Part shown: positions 23,892 through 30,984 of the stretch, in pieces
Position numbering within the stretch: position 1 is the first letter of the stretch
Layout: each line of letters opens with the position of its first letter
Source: Halobacterium rubrum
GTDB taxonomy: Archaea > Halobacteriota > Halobacteria > Halobacteriales > Halobacteriaceae
Assembly (NCBI RefSeq): GCF_021729015.1
Contig: NZ_JAJQQZ010000002.1
Location: forward strand, 372,001 to 436,000
Direction: 5' to 3'
Length of the DNA stretch: 64,000 bases
The notes under the pieces: generated by a model
Told to the model about the DNA's origin: nothing
Database searches by the model: none
What the model saw: only the letters and a program-made list of their open reading frames with translations
Program-made: the position numbers and the translations under genes

Positions 23892-24284
23892 ATGACAGAC
23901 GACACCGGCGACTCGGCGGGCGAACTCGCCGTCTGGTGTGCCGGCGAGGAGTGGTGTCCGGTCACGACGACATCCTCGCTCATCGGGAAGAAGTGGCATC
24001 CAGTCATCGTCCACCGTCTGCTGTCGAACGGTGAATCGGGATTCAACGAGCTGAAAGCCGACGTCGACGGCATCTCCAGCAAAGTGCTCTCGGACAGCCT
24101 CGACGACCTAGAGGAGAAGGGGTTGGTCGACCGCGAGGTTCTCAGCGAAAAACCGGTCCGCGTCCAGTACTCCCTGACCGAGCACGGGCAGTCGCTCGAA
24201 CCGGTCATCACAGCGATGCGCGACTGGGGACTCGAACACCTCACCGAACCAGACCCCGAGAACACCGACGCCTCGGCCATCTAA
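23892..24284 (+). CDS. HxlR-family regulator with N-terminal Cys pair
   Basis: A 130-residue HxlR winged helix: SLIGKKWHPVIVHRLLSNGE, GISSKVLSDSLDDLEEKGLV, VQYSLTEHGQSLEP. Before the domain is WCAGEEWCP with Cys16 and Cys22. In bacterial HxlR relatives such as YodB and HypR, N-terminal cysteines sense electrophiles, disulfides or hypochlorite. The 17-bp palindrome in its own promoter recurs before the DsrE, membrane-protein and isochorismatase-like genes, making this the best candidate for their regulator. The ATG at 23892 follows the motif at leaderless distance. Confidence 0.85.
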   Translation: MTDDTGDSAGELAVWCAGEEWCPVTTTSSLIGKKWHPVIVHRLLSNGESGFNELKADVDGISSKVLSDSLDDLEEKGLVDREVLSEKPVRVQYSLTEHGQSLEPVITAMRDWGLEHLTEPDPENTDASAI

Positions 24285-24494
24285 GGCCTCCAACCATCCC
24301 GGAGCCGCCGTACCGCACTGCGGCGTAGTTCTGCTTCCAGACGGTACCGGGTTCGTCTCTCAGACGAGAGGCTGCCGAACGACTTCTTCGACGCGACAGC
24401 CACATCGTTCGCACTGGAATGGACTGCGTTCTCTGCCGAACCACGAGTCGGTAACCGGTTGCTCACCCCGTGAGCCAGTGGTTCGCTGAAGGTA

Positions 24495-26678
24495 ATGAGT
24501 GTCTCTAGCAAACACTCGAACATGGGAATTGACGACCTCAACAGACGAACTCTCCTCGGCGCGAGCGGCGCCACGCTCTTCGGGCTACTCGCGGGCTGCA
24601 ACAGCCCAGCGGGCGATACTGATGCGAACGACGCAGGTGACGGGGCGACCACAGGCGAACCCACCACCGCGGACACGACGACGACTACCACCGGCGGAGA
24701 CGCGCCCCCCGGCGCCGACCAGCTCGGCAGCCCCGACGACCTCCAGGCGTCGGCCACCGTCGACGCGACGGTCCTCGACGCCGACCAGGGCGCAGGCCAG
24801 AACGTCTTCACGCCGGCCGTCGCCTGGGTCGAACAGGGTGCGACCGTGACGTGGAACGTCGCTGAAGGGAGCCACTCCGCGACCGCCTACCACCCCGACA
24901 ACGACAAGACGCTGCGCATCCCCGACGAGGCGTCGGGGTTCGACTCCGGCACGCTGTCGGCCGGCGGCACGTTCGAGCACACGTTCGAGACGCCGGGCGC
25001 CTACAACTACTACTGTCGTCCACACGAGGGGCTCGGCATGGTGGGCCTGGTGGTGGTCGAAGCACCGCAGGGCGGCCCGGGCACCGCCGCCCCCGGCGAG
25101 GTCGAACAGTCCGCGGCTGCCGACAGCCTCGCACGGCTCTTCGAGGTAGCGGGCATCACCGAGGGCGACGGCGGCGACACAGGCGCCGCATACGCGTGGT
25201 CGGACGCCACCTGGGACTCGTACTGGTACTCGCTGTACAACATGAGCACGAACATCGCGATGAGCGGGAACGGCGTCCTGTTCCCGCACAACGACCAGCA
25301 GCGCGAGCAGTTCAATCAGCGCCTCCCCGCGATGCTCGAGCAGGCCGACACCGACAAGCCGCCCATCCGGAACCCGAACCTGAACATGGCGGCGTTCACG
25401 GAGGGCGACCCGCACTTCACTGAGCAACCCGTCTTCGACGCGGGCGACGGCCGCCCGGACGCCGCCACGCTCACGTGGGACATGGCCGAGTCCTCGAAGG
25501 TCGTGAGCCCCTCCTCGCTGGCGTGGACGCACCTCAAGGGCGTGACGTGGGCGAAGAACTTCCAGGAGCACTTCGAGACACTCCCGCCGGAGATTGCGGC
25601 GAAGTTCCGCGCCCAGCTGCTGTCGACGCTCGCCCAGATCGGCGTGAACGCGACGCTCATCGCGGGCGGCCCGGAGGGCAACGGCGCGCTCACGAAAGGC
25701 GAGTCGATGGAGCTCGTCTCGGAGTTCCGGCCGGGCGACGGCACCGTGGTCGACGACACCTCTCGCCCGAACCACCACTCGGCGATGCTGTGGTTCCTCT
25801 CGGGACTGAACAGCCTCGCACAGAACGGCTGGTTCGGCTACGTGAATCCCGAGCCACTGATTCCCGCACCCAAGATCCAGCAGCTGACTGACGGCATGGC
25901 ACAGGCGACGATGGGTCTGTTCGAGCCCGCGAACGTCGTCGAGATGGGGTCTGCGCGGGACCTCGGCCAGATGCTGTCCGCCGTGGGCTGGTACGGCACG
26001 CAGGCCGGCAGCGACGACCTGCGGTCGCAGGCTGCCGAGTACGCGAACGCGCTGGCGAGCGAAGTCGAGGCACACGTCGAGGACGGCGGCCGCGTCACGG
26101 GCGGCGCCGAGAACCAGGCGGCGACCCAGGGCGCAATCACGCAGGGACTCCTCTGGGCGTCACAGCTCGACGGCATCGACCACGCCGGGCTCGCGGAGGA
26201 CACCCTGACGTTCATGCTCGAGGAGCTCTGGAACGAGGACGCCGGCACGTTCGCGTCCGGCGTCGACGACGCGACGTACCGCATCACCTCGCGAGACGCC
26301 GGCGACGTGACCGGCGGCATCAACGCCGCGGACGTCCTCCTCGACCGCGACGTCCAGTCGACGTACGCCCGGTACTTCAACCAAACGTTCAATCGCGGGC
26401 GCCTGCAGCGCGCCGAGCGGCCGCAGAGCCGCGACGAATCGGCCGAGTACACCCTCCCGCTGCCGCCGGCAGCGGGCGGCGAGTACGGGCAGGCAGCGGT
26501 GTACAACGACGCCGTCGAGTACGACGCCGAGAGCGACGAGTGGTCGATCGTCGAGGACCGGTTCACAACCGCCTGGGCGCTGTACACGGCGAACCAGGAC
26601 ATCTGGATCGGAGCGTGGGCCGGCGACTTCTACCGCGGACGCGGCGTCCCCGGGGAGACCGACGAGCCGCCACAGTAG
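24495..26678 (+). CDS. Halocyanin domain fused to a large unknown domain, Tat lipoprotein
   Basis: A 727-residue exported protein: Tat motif NRRTLLGASGATLFGLLAGC (lipobox Cys), a Thr/Gly/Asp linker, then a halocyanin-type cupredoxin (about residues 85-195). Copper ligands are a His in EGSHSATAYH and the Cys, His and Met of YYCRPHEGLGMVG. The remaining 500 residues (about 210-727) are rich in aromatic residues and helices, with repeated hairpin-like segments, and match no family I know. An alpha/alpha toroid is possible. Halocyanins carry electrons in respiratory chains. The fused part may be an oxidoreductase or binding domain. An ATG at 24522 is an alternative start. Confidence 0.75.
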   Translation: MSVSSKHSNMGIDDLNRRTLLGASGATLFGLLAGCNSPAGDTDANDAGDGATTGEPTTADTTTTTTGGDAPPGADQLGSPDDLQASATVDATVLDADQGAGQNVFTPAVAWVEQGATVTWNVAEGSHSATAYHPDNDKTLRIPDEASGFDSGTLSAGGTFEHTFETPGAYNYYCRPHEGLGMVGLVVVEAPQGGPGTAAPGEVEQSAAADSLARLFEVAGITEGDGGDTGAAYAWSDATWDSYWYSLYNMSTNIAMSGNGVLFPHNDQQREQFNQRLPAMLEQADTDKPPIRNPNLNMAAFTEGDPHFTEQPVFDAGDGRPDAATLTWDMAESSKVVSPSSLAWTHLKGVTWAKNFQEHFETLPPEIAAKFRAQLLSTLAQIGVNATLIAGGPEGNGALTKGESMELVSEFRPGDGTVVDDTSRPNHHSAMLWFLSGLNSLAQNGWFGYVNPEPLIPAPKIQQLTDGMAQATMGLFEPANVVEMGSARDLGQMLSAVGWYGTQAGSDDLRSQAAEYANALASEVEAHVEDGGRVTGGAENQAATQGAITQGLLWASQLDGIDHAGLAEDTLTFMLEELWNEDAGTFASGVDDATYRITSRDAGDVTGGINAADVLLDRDVQSTYARYFNQTFNRGRLQRAERPQSRDESAEYTLPLPPAAGGEYGQAAVYNDAVEYDAESDEWSIVEDRFTTAWALYTANQDIWIGAWAGDFYRGRGVPGETDEPPQ

Positions 26679-26710
26679 TTCTCGCGGCGGTCTCTTTTTC
26701 CACCTTCGGG
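26679..26710 (+). terminator. T-rich terminator after the halocyanin gene
   Basis: The stop is followed by GCGGCGGTCTCTTTTTCC. A T run after a GC-rich stretch is the usual archaeal termination signal. Confidence 0.4.
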
Positions 26711-26855
26711 GTGTCTGCCCGCGTTCGTGTGCTCGGTTTGGACCCTATTTGGGAACTCACTGTCCGGTAACGTGGTATCGAAGCAGTTGTCCCAGGTTTA
26801 CGTGAGTCGGGCCCCATAGAATAAATGTAGGTAACTAGGGGGAGGAGAAACTACA

Positions 26856-27176
26856 ATGTCAGATAAAATCGACACCGCATCCGACGCGCCACTCGACTTC
26901 GCGCCAGCGAAACAGTGGGCAATCCACAGCGCCGTCCTCGATTACGTCGAAGACGCTCTCGAAGACGACGACAGCCCCGGACCAGTCGTCGAACTCGTCA
27001 TTCTGGAGAAAATCGAAGCCGGCGACTACCGATTCACCGCCTTCGAGTACGACCGGCTCCGTGACATCCTCGCTGACTATGCAGATAGCGAGGAGACGCC
27101 GGATGTCGACCGTAACCCCGCCAACGCAGTCGTCGACCGGATCGACCACCAGTGCCCCGGCAAAGTCCATCGCTGA
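26856..27176 (+). CDS. Conserved haloarchaeal protein, unknown function
   Basis: A 106-residue very acidic protein. It has an N-terminal helix around KQWAIHSAVLDYVEDALED and a second unit LVILEKIEAGDYRFTAFEYDRLRDILADYAD. A strong ribosome site GGGGGAGGAG lies 5-14 bases before the ATG. Upstream AGGTAACTAGGGGG shares one arm with the 19150 operator, but not the second arm. No catalytic motif is apparent. The composition and G/C-ending codons indicate a real gene. Confidence 0.68.
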   Translation: MSDKIDTASDAPLDFAPAKQWAIHSAVLDYVEDALEDDDSPGPVVELVILEKIEAGDYRFTAFEYDRLRDILADYADSEETPDVDRNPANAVVDRIDHQCPGKVHR

Positions 27177-27285
27177 CCGGTTCACCCCCTCCGTTCGCGA
27201 AACGAATCAGAGCGAGAAGTTCCGTGATGTCGTCGTCCCGCAGCCACAGGCGCTCGCGCGTTTCGATGCCACTGAAAGGTATCAT
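27175..27285 (-). pseudogene. Possible N-terminal gene remnant
   Basis: On the minus strand an ATG at 27285 reads MIPFSGIETRERLWLRDDDI and continues TELLALIRFANGGGEPVS before running antisense into the 26856 gene. This part looks like a helical acidic haloarchaeal protein with good codon use, while the continuation does not. It may be the start of a lost gene, or chance. Confidence 0.2.
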
Positions 27286-27360
27286 AGAACGATTCACGAG
27301 GAAATCATTCCACTGTAGACCGAATCGAATGCCCTGGTAAGTAGGACCGCTTCTTTAGCA

Positions 27361-28536
27361 TCAGGTGGTTCCTGCAATCGGCAGAAGAAGGAACGCTACG
27401 TAGGAAAGTGCGGTAGCGATCGAGGGCCCGATAATCCAGAACGCAACGAATCGAACGACTGAGGAGGGGTCGAACAACTGCTGGGCGTCTTGCACACCCC
27501 CGGGCTCTTCTTCGCCAACCCGAGAGACTTCGTCACCCGTCTCGTGGGTAATTGCATCCACCGAAATATCGGTTTCAATATTTCCTTTCACGAGGTCACC
27601 AGCTCCCGTTGGCCGGGTTGCTCGCCCCCACCCCAGACCGACGATGCACATGACCGTCGAGAGAGCGAGGCTCATCGGGATGCCGAGGGCCGAGGCCACA
27701 GTCGTGATACTCGCAGCGACGACCATCACGATAGTCGCAGCCAGTAATGGCAGCTCAGTGAGGTCGTTCCCGACTGACTCCATCGTCCGTCGTGCGATGG
27801 TGAATGCACCAATCCCGATTGCGACAGTCCCGAGGATGACGGCATTATTGACACCGATCAAGTCACCACCGACGAGTGGTGCAACCGCGTTCGCGACGTT
27901 GCTCGCCCCAGCACTGAACGACATGTAACAGGCGATGCCGATTACCACGACCGTGCTGACTGCTTCACGCGGGGTGGTTCCAGGCCCCAGTTTCGGTGTC
28001 GGTAGGACTCCCGACCGGTTGAGCGTGAGAAGCGGGCCGCTGGATTGTTCGAGGGCGACCTTCTGGTCGAGATAGTCGTAGAGATACCGACCGAAGATGA
28101 CACCGAACCAGAACCCGAGGACTGGTGCGATGGCCCACCAGACCATGATCGAGCCGAGGACGCCATAATCGAGTTCGCCAGTTGCGAGTCCGAGGCCGGC
28201 AATCGCCCCGACCGCCGTCATCGAGGTCGAAACGGGAACACCGTAGAGGTTGGCGAACAGCATGCCGAGTCCGATGAACGCCAGGACGACGATGCTCGCT
28301 GCGGGAGAGAATATTGTCTGTGGGACGAGGTCACCGCCGAGTGTATCGATGACGTTTCGCCCGACCGTCCAGCCACCGAGGAAGACGAACCCCGTCATCA
28401 GGGCGGCTGCTCCGGTCTTGCTCATGATGTTCGCCCCGACGGGCGGCCCCCACGCGACGCCCGTCGATGACCCACCAATATTGAATCCGACAAAGACCGC
28501 AGCAACGAGTGCAACAAGTAATAGCAGCGAAACCAT
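27361..28536 (-). CDS. PiT-family inorganic phosphate transporter
   Basis: A 391-residue protein with about ten helices and both PiT signatures: FNIGGSSTGVAWGPPVGANI at the N-terminus and SAGASNVANAVAPLVGG in the second half, separated by a hydrophilic loop. It has the GANDxxN-like pattern of phosphate permeases more clearly than the 2824 gene. It would import phosphate with a cation. Base composition is slightly less GC-rich than that of its neighbours. A UspA gene is divergent on the upstream side. Confidence 0.85.
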   Translation of the reverse strand: MVSLLLLVALVAAVFVGFNIGGSSTGVAWGPPVGANIMSKTGAAALMTGFVFLGGWTVGRNVIDTLGGDLVPQTIFSPAASIVVLAFIGLGMLFANLYGVPVSTSMTAVGAIAGLGLATGELDYGVLGSIMVWWAIAPVLGFWFGVIFGRYLYDYLDQKVALEQSSGPLLTLNRSGVLPTPKLGPGTTPREAVSTVVVIGIACYMSFSAGASNVANAVAPLVGGDLIGVNNAVILGTVAIGIGAFTIARRTMESVGNDLTELPLLAATIVMVVAASITTVASALGIPMSLALSTVMCIVGLGWGRATRPTGAGDLVKGNIETDISVDAITHETGDEVSRVGEEEPGGVQDAQQLFDPSSVVRFVAFWIIGPSIATALSYVAFLLLPIAGTT

Positions 28537-28642
28537 GTGATACCATTCTGGTGACGTTCGCGTATCTGTTACGATTCCACTGAGCGGTTCATCTGAGACT
28601 GTCTAACCAGTGGTTTATGCTGTTGGCTGCTGTAGTTCACGT

Positions 28643-29062
28643 ATGATTTCCCGGGTTCTCGTTCCGATGGACGAGTCGGAGATGGCTGAACACGCGCTTG
28701 AATACGCGCTTGAGGCCCATCCAAATGCGGAGATCACGGTCTTACATATTGTGGGTGAACCCTCGCCGATGATGGGGAAAGCGATGGGACTTGCAATTGA
28801 GGATAATCTTGAGGAAGCAGCGGAAGAGCATGCATCAGCAGTCCTTGACCGAGCGCGTGAGATTGCGCAAGAACAGGACAAAGAGATCGAGACGGACGTG
28901 ATGTGGGGGAGTCCAGCGAAAGCAATCGTCAACCGAGCGGCTGACTTCGATACCGTCGTGATCGGGAGTCACAGTGGATCGCTTGCCGACCGATTGTTCG
29001 TGGGGAACGTCGCGCAGAAAGTGTTCCGTCGCTCACCGGCTCCGGTAACTGTTGTTCGATAG
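28643..29062 (+). CDS. Universal stress protein, UspA family
   Basis: A 139-residue protein. It begins MISRVLVPMDESEMAEHAL, with Val-Leu-Val-Pro-x-Asp marking the nucleotide pocket, and ends GSHSGSLADRLFVGNVAQKV, the G2xG9xG(S/T) ATP-binding motif. ATP-binding UspA proteins act as stress-related switches. Codon use is noticeably less GC-biased than in the rest of the window, with many A/T third positions, which points to a recent arrival or a different expression class. It is divergent from the PiT gene, suggesting linked regulation. Confidence 0.88.
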   Translation: MISRVLVPMDESEMAEHALEYALEAHPNAEITVLHIVGEPSPMMGKAMGLAIEDNLEEAAEEHASAVLDRAREIAQEQDKEIETDVMWGSPAKAIVNRAADFDTVVIGSHSGSLADRLFVGNVAQKVFRRSPAPVTVVR

Positions 29063-29126
29063 CTCCACTTTACTTACGACTCCAACCAAGTGCGGTAACT
29101 GCTCGGAAAACGGCCGTCGACGCACC

Positions 29127-30080
29127 TCACGCGTCGTGGTGGTAAAACGCGTCTTCGCCGTGGTCGTCCTGCCACGCGAACGCGAACAACCGACGTGACG
29201 GGACGCGTTCGAGTCGTCGACCATCCGCGCTGCGTCCTGTCGCTACGTTCCACGACGTGCCGTCACCGACGATGTCGCCCTCCTCCAGATCGAACTCGTA
29301 GCCGGGGTCTTCGTACGCGTGGATGCCATCGGCAGTCGCAAACACGACGATCGACCGGTCGCCGACGTGGTCGGTCACGACGCCTCCGGCATCTCGCACG
29401 TCGGGAAGTGGATAGCCGACTGCGTCGGCGCCCTGTTCGACCCCGAGTACGACTGTCTTCGGGGCCAGGTCGTCTCGGTTCCACTCGCGGCTGTCGCTGG
29501 TGCCGCGGTGTGCAGCGAGTCCGAACCCCTCGCCGTCGACGTACTCGTCGTACGGCGACTCGTCGTAGTCGATCGACGCAGGTTCATCGCCGTCGCTCGC
29601 GGCTTCGCTTTCGCCACCCGGTGCCTGTAGCACGACGCCGTCTGGGTACGTCTCGCGGAATTCCTGCCAGGAACCCAGTGACGCTGGCCGCACCGTGAGC
29701 GATGTGTCCTGGAGTTCGCCGCGGATACATTCGCCGAGCGACTGCTTCCACTCGCTCTCGGTCTGGCGGTCGTACATGACAAGATCGTCGTCAGCGAGCT
29801 TTCCGGAGACGCCGAACTCGAGCGTTTGCCCGTTCACACGTCTGTCGTAGACGACAGCGCTACCACACAGCGGACACCACGTCACTGCGACCGGGTCGCC
29901 GTCCACTACGTCGTTGACGATCTCGTGGTAGTTCAGGTACCGCACGGGGTACGCCCGTGCCGGGTCGCACGTATCGAGGACGACCACGTCGTCCTCGCCG
30001 TCGCCGTCGTAAGTCGCGCCGAACTCGGGGGCGTCGACGCTCGGAATCGCGTCCCGAGGGATGACTTGCCGGACGTTCAC
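29127..30080 (-). CDS. DUF3179 protein, cytoplasmic type (copy 2)
   Basis: A 317-residue protein lacking a signal peptide. A GTG at 30080 gives NVRQVIPRDAIPSVDAPEFG, aligned with the starts of the 8198 and 52722 proteins. The upstream ATG would add ten unlike residues. Core motifs are YHEIVNDVV, VTWCPLCGSAVVYDR (C69, C72), FGVSGKLADDDLVMYDRQT and C-terminal RLERVPSRRLFAFAWQDD. It stands alone, without the exported partner or the two membrane proteins. Its function is unknown. Confidence 0.85.
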   Translation of the reverse strand: MNVRQVIPRDAIPSVDAPEFGATYDGDGEDDVVVLDTCDPARAYPVRYLNYHEIVNDVVDGDPVAVTWCPLCGSAVVYDRRVNGQTLEFGVSGKLADDDLVMYDRQTESEWKQSLGECIRGELQDTSLTVRPASLGSWQEFRETYPDGVVLQAPGGESEAASDGDEPASIDYDESPYDEYVDGEGFGLAAHRGTSDSREWNRDDLAPKTVVLGVEQGADAVGYPLPDVRDAGGVVTDHVGDRSIVVFATADGIHAYEDPGYEFDLEEGDIVGDGTSWNVATGRSADGRRLERVPSRRLFAFAWQDDHGEDAFYHHDA

Positions 30081-30261
30081 GGCCCCGGCTACTCGCCACC
30101 CTTGCATAGAACTACTGCCAACGCTCGAGACATCCGGCTCTCCCCGCTGCTTGTGCGAGGTTGATTACGTGCGACCAAGTAACAGGGGCCATGGAACCGG
30201 TCGACTCCTCGGTCGTCGAAGTCCCTCTGGGACCGGCGCGTAGAGCCGTCTCCGGGGTGCG

Positions 30262-30882
30262 GTGAGCGTGCCGGACTGCCGGTACTGCGAAGCGGAGTTC
30301 GACGACGAAGACGCGTACCTCGACCACCTGGTTGCCGACCACGCCGACGACCTCGGGACCATCGACCAGCGGCGCGTGGCCGGCCGCACGGACGACAACA
30401 GTGGTCTCGACGTCCCGACGGGGCCACTGGTTATCGGCCTCGTCGTCCTCGGTGGCGTCGCCGTCATCGTTGCCGCCTGGGTCACGACCACGGGTGGTGG
30501 CGGCTCGACAGGGAGCGTGGACGCGGCAGTCCAGCCGACCGATCTCCGGACCGTCCACTACCACGGTACCATAGAGGTCGTCATCGCTGGCGACCAGGTC
30601 GACTTCAGCCGGGACCGGTACCAGCTGCAGAGCGAGGCGTTCCACTTCGAGGGCGGCGGCGGGACGCGCTGGCACGTCCACGCCCGCCAGGTCACCCTCG
30701 AGTACGCGATGGCGACCCTCGACATCGACGTGACGACCGACACCGTCACCTACGACGGCACGACGTACCGGGACGCCGACTCGGGGACGGACGTGACGGT
30801 GGCAGTGAACGGCGAGTCGGTCCAGCCCAGCGAGTACGTCCTCCAGGAGGGAGACCGGATTACCGTCCGTATCGAACAGTAA
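30262..30882 (+). CDS. Zinc-finger, single-span membrane protein with extracellular beta-grasp-like domain
   Basis: A 206-residue protein. Residues about 5-26 form a C2H2 finger (CRYCEAEFDDEDAYLDHLV with His). A membrane helix follows (about residues 55-75, GPLVIGLVVLGGVAVIVAAW). The outer domain (about 95-206) contains WHVHARQVTLEYAMATLDID and ends in VAVNGESVQPSEYVLQEGDR, a strand pattern like small ubiquitin/ThiS folds. Related archaeal exported proteins with WHTH and this ending exist, but their function is not known to me. Start is GTG at 30262 or 30268. It lies upstream of the Rieske-ThDP gene. Confidence 0.65.
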   Translation: MSVPDCRYCEAEFDDEDAYLDHLVADHADDLGTIDQRRVAGRTDDNSGLDVPTGPLVIGLVVLGGVAVIVAAWVTTTGGGGSTGSVDAAVQPTDLRTVHYHGTIEVVIAGDQVDFSRDRYQLQSEAFHFEGGGGTRWHVHARQVTLEYAMATLDIDVTTDTVTYDGTTYRDADSGTDVTVAVNGESVQPSEYVLQEGDRITVRIEQ

Positions 30883-30984
30883 CGGGGCACCAGCCCGAGC
30901 ATCGCACTTAACTGTTTGCTGGCTGCGTACCGCGACTGAACACCCGCAGCGTCGTTTACGTCGGTCGACCACGATTGACTCGTC

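Noticed and set aside
26829-26842. AGGTAACTAGGGGG before the 26856 gene as a fifth operator
   Set aside because: Only the left arm agrees with the operator family. The right arm is missing and overlaps the ribosome site.
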